Notes under the pieces: generated by a model
What the model saw: only the letters and a program-made list of their open reading frames with translations
Told to the model about the DNA's origin: nothing
The model's database searches: none
Shown: one piece after another, positions 1 through 8,456 of the stretch
Layout of the letters: each line of letters begins with the position of its first letter
How positions within the stretch are numbered: the stretch's first letter is position 1
Program-made: the position numbers and the translations under genes
Source: Shewanella litoralis
Lineage (GTDB): Bacteria > Pseudomonadota > Gammaproteobacteria > Enterobacterales > Shewanellaceae
Length of the DNA stretch: 64,000 nucleotides
NCBI RefSeq assembly: GCF_009828585.1
Contig: NZ_WSRZ01000010.1
Span: forward strand, 62,001-126,000
Direction of reading: 5' to 3'

Positions 1-68
1 TCTGCGGCGGCTTCCATTGTCGGCCAATCACTTTTCGAACCCATCACAACAGCAACTAGGGCTTGCAT
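1..68 (-). CDS. purE: PurE, 5-(carboxyamino)imidazole ribonucleotide mutase (5' fragment)
   Basis: Only the first 22 codons lie in the window; the gene runs off the left edge. The reverse strand reads MQALVAVVMGSKSDWPTME, the characteristic N-terminus of class I PurE, whose GSKSDWPTM loop forms part of the nucleotide-binding active site. PurE moves the carboxylate of N5-CAIR to C4 in purine biosynthesis (cytoplasmic). The start ATG (68-66) has a good AAGGAG ribosome site at 74-80. purK usually follows purE but cannot be checked here. Confidence 0.9.
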   Translation of the reverse strand, partial: MQALVAVVMGSKSDWPTMEAAA

Positions 69-364
69 GTTAACTCCTTAACGTACTTATTCTATTGGTA
101 TATTTTGTTAATTCACTGGGTAAATAACCTAAGTGATTAACCTCAATATTAAGGCGATAAAAAAGGGGCTAGATAATAGCATAAGCCGTGCGCGATTGGC
201 TGCACTTCAGTGTTTCTTGAGGCTAACACTCAGTTTCTAAATACGAAAACTGTTTTGTGATGTTTAAGCCGCAATAAAAATGGCCTTCAAATAACCCTTT
301 TTAAATTTGAACTCGTTAATAGTCAGTAACGACACAACGGACGAATAATGAAAAGGGCACCTTT

Positions 365-2191
365 ATGATTGATTATCAGCACATATTTAACCGAAGTATG
401 TTGGCACTATTAATCAGCGGCATTGTTATGGGCGGCTGCGCAAAAGAGTCAAACGATTCCGCTCAGCACCAGCAAACTCCGAGTCACCCCACTACGAGTA
501 CCCCTGAACCCATAGCCGCTAAAAAAGACCTAACAGTGAACGATTATCAGCTAAAACCACAGCAAGCTGAAATGATGATTTCTGCACAGGAACAAGCTCA
601 TCGACTTGTTAAACAGCGCCAGCAATTGAGTGAAGCGAAAGTGATGGCCAACGTCATGCCAATGCACAGCGATAATCGTCACTTAAGCTCTGCGCCTATC
701 AATAATGATAAATTTGCTGCAATGGTGCAAAACGGCAATATAGTGGCGGCTGAAACGCCAGTTTCAACGTTTTCAATCGATGTCGATACTGGAAGTTACA
801 GCACTACTCGCAGACTAATTAATCAAGGCCTATTACCCGCTAAAGACAGCGTACGAGTCGAGGAGCTGATTAACTACTTTAGCTACGATTATCCCGCGCC
901 AACCGACGCCGACGTGCCCTTTAATGTCACTACAGAGTTGGCGCCATCGCCTTACAATCAAGACACGCAATTATTACGCATTGGTATTAAAGGCTATGAT
1001 ATTGCCGCTGACCAACTCGGTGCCAGTAACCTGGTGTTGTTGCTAGATGTATCTGGATCAATGTCATCAAACGATAAACTGCCATTATTAAAACAAGCAC
1101 TATTAATGCTTAGCCAGCAATTGTCGGCACAAGATAAAGTCTCGATTGTGGTTTACGCCGGTGCCAGTGGTGTGGTGTTAGATGGCGTTGCCGGTAATGA
1201 CTTTACGGCAATCAGCCATGCGCTGAATCAGTTAACTGCTCAAGGTGGCACCAATGGCAGCCAAGGGATACAACTCGCGTATCAATTAGCCCAGAAGCAT
1301 TTTATTGAAAACGGCACTAATCGCGTTATTTTAGCCACCGATGGCGACTTTAACCTCGGCATGACCGACCATCAGCAGCTGGTGGATTATGTGGCAAAAC
1401 ACAGTAAAAACGGGATTGGGTTATCGACATTAGGTTTTGGTTTAGGGTCTGGTAATGGTGGTTATAACGACCATTTATTGGAGCAATTGTCGAATAAAGC
1501 CAATGGTCAATATGCCTACATTGATACCTTAAATGAAGCGCGTAAAGTGTTGGTTGATCAGCTCAGTGCCACCTTGTTAACCATTGCACATGACGTCAAA
1601 GTGCAAATAGAGTTTAACCCTGCTGTGGTATCAGAATACCGCTTAATTGGCTACGAAAACCGCTTATTAAACCGCAGCGATTTTAACAACGATGCTGTTG
1701 ATGCAGGTGAGATTGGCGCAGGTCATAGCGTCACTGCGCTATACGAATTACGTTATAACGACAGCCAAAACAACTTGGTCGATCCACTACGTTATCGTGC
1801 ATCAACAACGACCGATGACAAGGCAAGGGCGGTAAGTGATGAAGTGGCTTTTTTAAAATTGCGTTACAAAGCCATTGGCGGCCAAGCCAGTCAATTATTA
1901 ACTTACCCCATTACCCAACAGCAGCAATTGAGACATTTACACCAAGCCAGTGATGATCTTCGTTTTGCTGCTGCAGTGGCCGGTTTTGGTCAATTACTTA
2001 ACCATAATAATTATGTCCACGATACTGATTATGCTAAGTTAATTGCACTTGCCGAATCGGCAATGGGCCAGGACAGTTTTGGTTATCGTCATGAATTTGT
2101 ACAGCTATTAAAAACGGCCAAGGTATTGTCTATGCAGTCAGCAGAGGCGATGCCGCTAAGTCAGGTTGCTAAGCGGGTTAACCCACATTAA
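365..2191 (+). CDS. von Willebrand factor A domain lipoprotein (YfbK-like)
   Basis: 608 residues. The N-terminus has a hydrophobic stretch ending in VMGGC, so Cys25 is a likely lipidated residue and the protein is probably periplasmic and membrane-anchored. A linker rich in Gln, Thr and Pro follows, then a conserved region with DVDTGSYS, typical of the YfbK family, and a vWA domain from about residue 222. Its metal-ion-dependent adhesion site is intact (D228, S230, S232 in DVSGSMSS; later ATDGDFN). The C-terminal third is the family-specific domain. The sigma-factor gene begins 7 nt after its stop, so the three genes 365-3679 form one operon. Function is unknown; vWA domains generally mediate metal-dependent protein contacts. 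A role in envelope stress sensing is inferred only from the neighbouring sigma factor. Confidence 0.85.
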   Translation: MIDYQHIFNRSMLALLISGIVMGGCAKESNDSAQHQQTPSHPTTSTPEPIAAKKDLTVNDYQLKPQQAEMMISAQEQAHRLVKQRQQLSEAKVMANVMPMHSDNRHLSSAPINNDKFAAMVQNGNIVAAETPVSTFSIDVDTGSYSTTRRLINQGLLPAKDSVRVEELINYFSYDYPAPTDADVPFNVTTELAPSPYNQDTQLLRIGIKGYDIAADQLGASNLVLLLDVSGSMSSNDKLPLLKQALLMLSQQLSAQDKVSIVVYAGASGVVLDGVAGNDFTAISHALNQLTAQGGTNGSQGIQLAYQLAQKHFIENGTNRVILATDGDFNLGMTDHQQLVDYVAKHSKNGIGLSTLGFGLGSGNGGYNDHLLEQLSNKANGQYAYIDTLNEARKVLVDQLSATLLTIAHDVKVQIEFNPAVVSEYRLIGYENRLLNRSDFNNDAVDAGEIGAGHSVTALYELRYNDSQNNLVDPLRYRASTTTDDKARAVSDEVAFLKLRYKAIGGQASQLLTYPITQQQQLRHLHQASDDLRFAAAVAGFGQLLNHNNYVHDTDYAKLIALAESAMGQDSFGYRHEFVQLLKTAKVLSMQSAEAMPLSQVAKRVNPH

Positions 2192-2198
2192 GGATAAA

Positions 2199-2828
2199 AT
2201 GGTGCCAACACTCATACAGTCAAAAGATGCGCTGCCTAAGGATGACATTTTAGTGCCTCAAGTCGGTAGTGACGAGCAGCTCATGCTCGACTACCAGGCT
2301 GGAAACATCAGTGCATTTGACGCGCTATATCGTAAACACAAAGGCCCTTTATACCGTTATTTTGTTCGTCAATTACGTGACCAACAATTGGCTGAGGATT
2401 TGTATCAAGACACCTGGGGCAAAGTCATTCATGCCTCGTCGCAATATCAAGTCAGCGCTAAATTTACGACCTGGCTGTATAAAATTGCCCACAATTTACT
2501 GATTGACCATGTGCGGGCGGTTAAGCCCCTCGATAAGGTCACCCCACTTGGCGAAGACAAAACCATGGACAGCCTGCAAGCTGATGATCAAACTTCGCCC
2601 GAGCCACAAGTTGAGCAACAGCAACAGGCCAACATGATAAAAGGGTGCATAGCCAAGTTACCCGCTGTGCAAAAAGAAGCATTTTTACTCAATATCGAAA
2701 TGGGCATGACGGCCGCGATGATCAGCGACATCGCTAACGTTACCCTAGAAGCCACTAAAAGCCGTATTCGTTATGCTTATCAAAGTATTAAGCAATGTAT
2801 TGCGAATCAATTGCAGGAGACAATCTGA
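2199..2828 (+). CDS. ECF-type RNA polymerase sigma factor
   Basis: 209 residues from ATG 2199, which has AAGGA at 2190-2194; an upstream in-frame TTG (2166) overlaps the previous gene and lacks a ribosome site. Sigma region 2 spans about residues 25-95 (MLDYQAGNISAFDALYRKH, AEDLYQDTW, FTTWLYKIAHNLLID), and a C-terminal helix-turn-helix fits sigma region 4 (LPAVQKEAFLLNIEMGMT, TKSRIRYAY). This architecture is extracytoplasmic-function sigma-70. The stop overlaps the start of the next gene as TGATG, indicating translational coupling to its probable membrane antagonist. Target promoters are not evident; autoregulation of the operon is usual for the family but not shown here. Confidence 0.9.
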   Translation: MVPTLIQSKDALPKDDILVPQVGSDEQLMLDYQAGNISAFDALYRKHKGPLYRYFVRQLRDQQLAEDLYQDTWGKVIHASSQYQVSAKFTTWLYKIAHNLLIDHVRAVKPLDKVTPLGEDKTMDSLQADDQTSPEPQVEQQQQANMIKGCIAKLPAVQKEAFLLNIEMGMTAAMISDIANVTLEATKSRIRYAYQSIKQCIANQLQETI

Positions 2829-3679
2829 TGAGTCAGCAACAAGATGATGCAGCGTTCACTGCATTACAAACCGAAATTAAAGATGCTTATCATCAACAGC
2901 CATTAGAGCAACCCTCAGCAGAACTAGATGAAGCCATATTAGCCAAAGCGCGTTCAGGTGCTAATGTAACTAAAGCTACCAGTTCAGTTAAAAAATCAAT
3001 CTGGCAACGCAATGCATGGGTGTTTTCAAGCGCAGCCTCGGTATTGTTGTTGGCGGGGTTATTTATCTTAAATCCAAGTTTACAAAAGCAGTTTGGCACA
3101 GACTTAGATCAACATTTACCTGAACCGTCGGCATCATTTAAGCCGCTTAAATCGAAAGCAGATGCTCCTCAAGTCTCTGAGTCACTGATTGAAGATAACA
3201 CCGCAGCAGAATCGATTGCCGTACAGGAATTATCGATGAGTTCTGAACCAATGGATACCCAAAGTGTTAATCGTCAATCGGTCAATGAAGAAAGCAGTAA
3301 TGAGAGCACTGAAGCCGCTAATATTACCGGATCTGTAGCATCTCAAATGGCAGACAAATCGTCTGCGGAAATTAGTGCTGCGCCAGCTAACGTCAATCCA
3401 CAAGCACAAAAGAAAGCCCTGCAACTGCAATCTAGTCGCCATGCCAAAGAGGTACAACAAGTGAAACAATCATTTAATGGTTCACTAAAAGGGGACATTG
3501 AGTTAGATACTGCCGATGTTGCCTTGGAACGTTTAACCGTATTAATGGCCGACAATAAACTTATCGAGGCAGAGCGTTATATGATCACCATAGATCAACG
3601 CTTCCCTGAGCTATCAGACCCATCGCATCCACTTTATGAGCAATACCATAAAATCGTACTGCAATTGACTTCGCAATAA
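2828..3679 (+). CDS. Single-pass membrane protein, putative anti-sigma factor
   Basis: 283 residues from the ATG that overlaps the sigma-factor stop codon. A hydrophilic N-terminus (about 1-58) precedes one transmembrane segment (about 59-82, WVFSSAASVLLLAGLFI), then a long Ser/Glu-rich low-complexity stretch and a C-terminal helical part ending QRFPELSDPSHPLYEQYHKI. There is no clear zinc-binding anti-sigma motif (HxxxCxxC), so it is not a classical ZAS protein. Position, topology and coupling to the ECF sigma gene make an anti-sigma role the simplest reading. That is inference; sequence homology alone would leave it hypothetical. It is the last gene of the operon, with a strong terminator 37 nt downstream. 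Confidence 0.65.
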   Translation: MSQQQDDAAFTALQTEIKDAYHQQPLEQPSAELDEAILAKARSGANVTKATSSVKKSIWQRNAWVFSSAASVLLLAGLFILNPSLQKQFGTDLDQHLPEPSASFKPLKSKADAPQVSESLIEDNTAAESIAVQELSMSSEPMDTQSVNRQSVNEESSNESTEAANITGSVASQMADKSSAEISAAPANVNPQAQKKALQLQSSRHAKEVQQVKQSFNGSLKGDIELDTADVALERLTVLMADNKLIEAERYMITIDQRFPELSDPSHPLYEQYHKIVLQLTSQ

Positions 3680-3715
3680 GCAAAATATCAGAATCTGAAG
3701 GTTAGAAAATACCCA

Positions 3716-3745
3716 CGGCTAAGCAATGATTGCTTAGCCGTTTTT
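3716..3745 (+). terminator. Rho-independent terminator of the vWA-sigma operon
   Basis: Perfect 11-bp stem CGGCTAAGCAA / TTGCTTAGCCG with a 3-nt loop, followed by TTTTT, 37 nt after the stop of the membrane protein gene. Confidence 0.9.
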
Positions 3746-3838
3746 AGTTACATTTTTGTACTGCAAAAAATGACATAACTCTGATAACGTGAAAACATCG
3801 TTAAAAGGCCTTAGACCGAGTAAAGGAAATACCTCACC

Positions 3839-6800
3839 ATGAAACTTCGCCGCTCTGTAACACATTGCATGTTGGCTTTAGGCACATTAGCCTGCTCATC
3901 AATGATCTTCGCCAATGCCTCTAATCAAGGCTATTACCGCGCCCCCGCTCTGCATGATCAAACGCTAGTTTTTACCGCAGAAGGCGACTTGTGGACCACG
4001 CAGCTTAATCAAACCAAAGCCAGCCGCTTAACTAGCCTCACCGCTGAAGAGCTTGATGCCACGATTTCTAAAGACGGTAAATGGGTGGCTTATACCGCCA
4101 ATTACGAAGGCGCAACCGAAGTGTATGTAATGCCAATTGCAGGTGGCGTGGCTAAACGCGTGAGCTTTGAAAACAGCCGAGTGCGTCTGCAAGGGTGGAC
4201 CGCCGCTGGTGAGGTGTTGTATTCCACCGACAACGCTTTTGGCCCGGCTAACTTTTGGGTACTTAAAACCGTTAATCCACAAACCCTAACGTTAACCGAT
4301 TTGCCATTAGCCGATGCTGTAGAAGGTGCCATCGATGATAAAGGTGAGTATGTCTACTTTACTCAGTTTGGTTTACAGGTGAGTGGCGACAATGCCAAAG
4401 TATATCGCGGCGGCGCCAAAGGTGACATTTGGCGTTATAAAATTGGCAGCAAACAAGAAGCCCAAAAGTTAACCGCAGCTCATGAAGGCTCTGTCAAACA
4501 GCCGATGGTATGGCAACAACGAGTGTATTTTGTCAGCGACCAATCGGGTAACGACAATATTTGGTCAATGAGTGTGGATGGTAAAGACATTAAACAACAT
4601 ACCCAATATACCCAATGGCAAGTGCGAGATGCCCAACTCGATAATGGCCGGATTGTATTTCAGCAAGGCGCAGATATTAAGCTGCTCAATTTAGCAGACA
4701 TGGCCGAAACCACGCTTGATATCGAACTCACCAGTGACTTTGCCCACCGCCGTGAACAATGGGTTAATGACCCAATGGATTACGCCACCTCGACCGTGTT
4801 TGCACATCAAGGCGACAATGTGGTGATTACCGCGCGCAGCCATGTCGCCATTGCCAGTAACGACGGGCGCCGCTTGGTGCAAATAGACTCACCGGCAAAC
4901 AGTCGCGTGCGCGATGCATTATTAAGTGATGACGGTAAATGGGTATATGGCATTAGCGATGCCTCTGGCGAACAAGAAATTTGGCAATACCCAGCAGACG
5001 GCTCCGCTGGGGCAAAACAACTGACTACAAATGGCAACACCCTGCGCACCAGCTTATCGTTATCACCTAATGGCCGCTATTTAGTGCACGACGATTACAT
5101 GGGCAATGTGTGGTTACTGGATTTAACTCGCAACAACAATCAAAAAATTATCGAAAATGGTGAAGGCTTAGGCCCTTATCAAGACATAAAATGGTCTGGC
5201 GACAGCCAATTTATTGCGTTAACTAAATCAGAAATCGGCAAACAGCGGCCGCAAATTGTGTTGTATTCCATTAACGAATCAAAATCACAAACCTTAACCA
5301 CAGACAAATACGAGTCGTTTTCGCCTAGTTTTAGCCATGACGGCAAATGGCTTTATTTCTTGTCTAACCGCGAGTTTAAAGCCAATCCTGGCTCGCCCTG
5401 GGGCGACCGTAATATGGGGCCTATTTTTGACAAACGCACTCAAATATTTGCCTTAGCGTTAGATGCTAAAGCGGCGTTTCCGTTTGCCAAACCCACTGAG
5501 CTAACCGTTAACAACGGTGCGAAAAAAGCTGATAAAACCGATCAAGACAGTCCAGCGAAAACCAAAGTTGACTGGGACGGATTAAATCAGCGTTTATGGC
5601 AAGTGCCAGTCGATGCCGGTAACTACAATAGTTTAACCGCCACTAAAGATAAGCTGTATTTATTGGACGGTAGCCAGGATAAAAGCGAGTTAAAGCTGGT
5701 AAAGTTTGATGCACAACAGCCAAAAGTTGACACCTTTAGTGACGATGTGGGCCAATATGCGTTGGCAAAAGATGGCAGTAAACTCATGCTGCGCAAAAAA
5801 TCAGATCCTAAAAGCATCATGATTGTCGATGCGGGCGATAAGTTACCGACTGACGTGTCAAACGCTAAAGTCAGCACCGATCAATGGCAGTTAAGCATTT
5901 CGCCACAACAAGAGTGGCAACAGATTTTTGAAGATGCCTGGCTTATGCATCGCGACTCGTTTTTTGACTCTAAAATGCGCGGCGTAGACTGGCAAGCTGC
6001 TAAAGCCAAGTACCAGCCATTAGTAGACAGACTGACCGACCGTAACGAGCTTAATGACATCTTTATGCAAATGATGGGTGAATTGAACTCACTGCACTCA
6101 CAAGTGCGTGGTGGTGACATTGCGCAAGACAAAGATGCAGCCAAAGCCGCAGCATTAGGTGCAAGGTTAACGCAAACCGATAACGGCGTGGTGATTAGCC
6201 ATATTTATCAAACCGACAGTGAATTGCCTTTGTCTGGTTCACCACTTGCACGTATTGAAGTTGATGCCCAAGAGGGCGACGTGATCCGCGCGATTAATGG
6301 TAAAAATGTCGACACCGTTGCCGATGTCACCCAGCTGCTGCGTAATCAAGGCAATAAACAGGTTTTATTAGGGCTACAACGTGGTAAAAACTCGATTAAT
6401 ACCGTGGTCACCCCACATGATAGCGCGGCAGATGCCAAGTTGCGTTATCTAGATTGGGTAGAGCACAACGGCGCCAAAGTGGCCAAAGCCTCTAAAGGCA
6501 ATATTGGTTACTTACATCTGTATGCCATGGGCTCGGGTGATGTTGAAAGCTTTGCCCGCGAGTTTTATACCAACTACGACAAGGATGGGTTAATTATCGA
6601 TGTGCGCCGTAATCGTGGCGGTAACATCGACAGCTGGATTATTGAAAAACTGCTTCGCCGTGCATGGGCATTTTGGCAACCAACCCATGGCAGTACCCAT
6701 GCCAACATGCAGCAAACGTTCAGGGGGCATTTAGTGGTATTGGCCGATCAGATGACTTACTCAGACGGCGAAACCTTCTCAGCCGGTATTCGTGCGCTTA

Positions 6801-7123
6801 ATATTGCGCCCATTATTGGTAAGCAAACTGCCGGTGCAGGAGTGTGGCTATCGGGACGAAACTCTGTCACCGACAATGGCATGGCACGTGTTGCTGAATA
6901 CCCACAGTATGCAATCGATGGTCGCTGGATTGTTGAAGGCCACGGCGTTGAGCCAGACATTGAAGTTGATAACCTCCCTTACGCGACATTTAGTGGTAAC
7001 GATGCGCAGCTTGAGGCGGCAATAAGTTACTTAAAAGATGAGTTGGTACAACAACCTATTGCGCCGTTACAAGGGTTACCTATGCCAAAAGCAGGAAAAG
7101 CTGACGATATAAAAACCAAATAG
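3839..7123 (+). CDS. Tricorn-type S41 peptidase
   Basis: 1094 residues with an N-terminal signal peptide (hydrophobic to about residue 26, SSMIFANA), so periplasmic. Order of domains: two beta-propeller regions (about 30-350 and 350-600) rich in WD40-like/TolB-like repeats such as DGKWVAYTANYEG and GKWLYFLSNREF; a helical core region (about 680-770); a PDZ domain (about 790-870, EGDVIRAINGKNVDTVADV); and a C-terminal S41 peptidase domain (NIGYLHLYAMGSGDV, IDVRRNRGGNIDSW). The probable nucleophile is the Ser of YSDGETF, near residue 975. Tricorn proteases degrade oligopeptides. Secretion is common for bacterial homologues and suggests periplasmic peptide turnover. AAAGGA lies about 13 nt before the start. 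The gene is monocistronic and closed by a strong terminator. Confidence 0.93.
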   Translation: MKLRRSVTHCMLALGTLACSSMIFANASNQGYYRAPALHDQTLVFTAEGDLWTTQLNQTKASRLTSLTAEELDATISKDGKWVAYTANYEGATEVYVMPIAGGVAKRVSFENSRVRLQGWTAAGEVLYSTDNAFGPANFWVLKTVNPQTLTLTDLPLADAVEGAIDDKGEYVYFTQFGLQVSGDNAKVYRGGAKGDIWRYKIGSKQEAQKLTAAHEGSVKQPMVWQQRVYFVSDQSGNDNIWSMSVDGKDIKQHTQYTQWQVRDAQLDNGRIVFQQGADIKLLNLADMAETTLDIELTSDFAHRREQWVNDPMDYATSTVFAHQGDNVVITARSHVAIASNDGRRLVQIDSPANSRVRDALLSDDGKWVYGISDASGEQEIWQYPADGSAGAKQLTTNGNTLRTSLSLSPNGRYLVHDDYMGNVWLLDLTRNNNQKIIENGEGLGPYQDIKWSGDSQFIALTKSEIGKQRPQIVLYSINESKSQTLTTDKYESFSPSFSHDGKWLYFLSNREFKANPGSPWGDRNMGPIFDKRTQIFALALDAKAAFPFAKPTELTVNNGAKKADKTDQDSPAKTKVDWDGLNQRLWQVPVDAGNYNSLTATKDKLYLLDGSQDKSELKLVKFDAQQPKVDTFSDDVGQYALAKDGSKLMLRKKSDPKSIMIVDAGDKLPTDVSNAKVSTDQWQLSISPQQEWQQIFEDAWLMHRDSFFDSKMRGVDWQAAKAKYQPLVDRLTDRNELNDIFMQMMGELNSLHSQVRGGDIAQDKDAAKAAALGARLTQTDNGVVISHIYQTDSELPLSGSPLARIEVDAQEGDVIRAINGKNVDTVADVTQLLRNQGNKQVLLGLQRGKNSINTVVTPHDSAADAKLRYLDWVEHNGAKVAKASKGNIGYLHLYAMGSGDVESFAREFYTNYDKDGLIIDVRRNRGGNIDSWIIEKLLRRAWAFWQPTHGSTHANMQQTFRGHLVVLADQMTYSDGETFSAGIRALNIAPIIGKQTAGAGVWLSGRNSVTDNGMARVAEYPQYAIDGRWIVEGHGVEPDIEVDNLPYATFSGNDAQLEAAISYLKDELVQQPIAPLQGLPMPKAGKADDIKTK

Positions 7124-7214
7124 GTTTAGTGTTAGCCATGCTTACAAGCAAAGGCTGTAAACACGTTTGTAAGCACAGTTTGTAAGTAACCTTATCCCTC
7201 GTTCAGGTTAAGTA

Positions 7215-7256
7215 AAAAATGCCCCTGCCAAATTCAATTTGGTAGGGGCATTTTTA
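7215..7256 (+). terminator. Terminator between tricorn protease and OsmC genes
   Basis: Long stem AAAATGCCCCTGCCAAATT / AATTTGGTAGGGGCATTTT with a very short loop and U-tracts on both strands, so it can serve both converging genes. Confidence 0.9.
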
Positions 7257-7294
7257 TTAATGATGATTAAACCTAACGCGGGTTAATGCGTTGC

Positions 7295-7735
7295 TTAGTT
7301 GGTTTTAATCTCTACTTCACAGGCAACTGAGTTAGCAATAAAGCAGTTTGCATGGGCTTTTTCATGTATTTTATCTAAGGTTTCCTGGTCCACTTCAATG
7401 CCTTCAGCAAAGGTCACTGTTGGTTCAAGGGTCATTTTTACGACCGCCACTTTACCCGCTTCATTTTTGCCTAAATCGGCAGTCGCATGGTCTACATAGC
7501 TCAACACGGGCAGTCGCTTTAAATGGGCAATCGCTAAAAACGTCAGCATGTGGCACGACGACAACGCCGCTAACAAGCTTTCCTCTGGGTTCACTTTTTC
7601 TGCATTGCCTTTGTATTCTGGCGCTGATGACGCTTGGATAGTTTGTCCGGTGCCAAACTTAACCTCATGATCGCGATTAAACTCACCTTCTTCGCTGGGT
7701 GAAGATTGCCAATTAACCGTTGTTTTAAAGCCCAT
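7295..7735 (-). CDS. OsmC/Ohr family thiol peroxidase-like protein
   Basis: 146 residues. The family fold is shown by the central NPEESLLAALSSCHMLTFLAIA segment and the C-terminal HANCFIANSV segment; the two family cysteines are Cys61 and Cys131. OsmC/Ohr proteins reduce organic hydroperoxides in the cytoplasm using these thiols. The NPEE...SSCHM signature fits the OsmC subgroup better than Ohr (which has a VNPEQLFAxGYxAC-like motif), so the substrate is not certain. The gene is monocistronic and converges on the terminator at 7215-7256. A MITE-like repeat begins 25 nt upstream of its start codon and may affect its promoter. Confidence 0.88.
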   Translation of the reverse strand: MGFKTTVNWQSSPSEEGEFNRDHEVKFGTGQTIQASSAPEYKGNAEKVNPEESLLAALSSCHMLTFLAIAHLKRLPVLSYVDHATADLGKNEAGKVAVVKMTLEPTVTFAEGIEVDQETLDKIHEKAHANCFIANSVACEVEIKTN

Positions 7736-7760
7736 TCTGTACTCCTTAAGCCACTTTATA

Positions 7761-8039
7761 TATACCCAAACAACCTGAAGATGCTCGATTTCAGCAAGAA
7801 TTTACACGCGTTTAGGCAAGGCATTGATTGCGGGTAATGGTTGTTCCCTTTCCAAAATCAGCTAAATTAACAAAAGCAGCAGCATAAACGCGTGTAAAAC
7901 TTGCCCTTTGGGAGTTTCACCGTGTTATCACTACGTTGTTGCGCTAATTTATAAGGTACCTACATTACCGCATTAACGCGCCTAGTATTGAAAACACGGT
8001 GAAGCTCTGAAACACGTCTCTTCAAGTTGTTTGGGTATA
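7761..8039. repeat. MITE-like repeat family 1, copy 1 (279 bp)
   Basis: Starts TATACCCAAACAACCTGAAG and ends with its near-perfect inverse (CTTCAAGTTGTTTGGGTATA). A copy of exactly the same length and about 95% identity lies at 18259-18537, and a truncated inverted copy at 43968-44123. Internally there are two further inverted repeats: TTACACGCGTTTA / TAAACGCGTGTAA and TTCACCGTGTT / AACACGGTGAA. It has no ORF. The structure fits a non-autonomous miniature transposable element that could fold as RNA; the mobilising transposase is not in the window. Confidence 0.8.
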
Positions 8040-8456
8040 GTGGTATTTATCACGACTCAATGTACCGTTTACTGTCAGAGCGAAGGTGAGTAAAGCGATA
8101 ACTTATTCAACACCAAGCAAGACGAAATGTCCATGCGTTAGCTGTAAAAAATATTGTTCAAATAAACATGATCTGTGTCGAAATAACAACAGTTAACATC
8201 GGGGAGTAAACCGTCAATACTGTCGGGTTAGTAAGTCACGAAAACGGGGTGATGTCGCTCTGTCTGCATCATTTTTTATTTGTCGTTTAACCTCTATATG
8301 TTATCAAAATGTAATGAATACGTATGCATTGTGTTGTTTGTTATTCAGGCTAATGTCTAGTATATCGGGATAATAAATGTCCGATATTACGGTTAGTTGA
8401 CGCGGTATAACTGAGTATTGGATCACTAATAAGTCGATATGGTGAGGGAAAAACCA
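8040..8456 (+). promoter_or_regulatory. Regulatory region of the starch-uptake genes with a LacI-type operator candidate
   Basis: About 400 bp without a gene. At 8313-8330 lies AATGAATACGTATGCATT, an imperfect 18-bp palindrome centred on TACGTA. This is the form expected for a LacI-family sugar repressor operator (central CpG), and the downstream genes are for starch/maltodextrin use. GAGGGA at about 8444-8449 is the ribosome site that sets the receptor start at 8457. No -10/-35 pair stands out. The operator call is pattern-based only. Confidence 0.4.
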
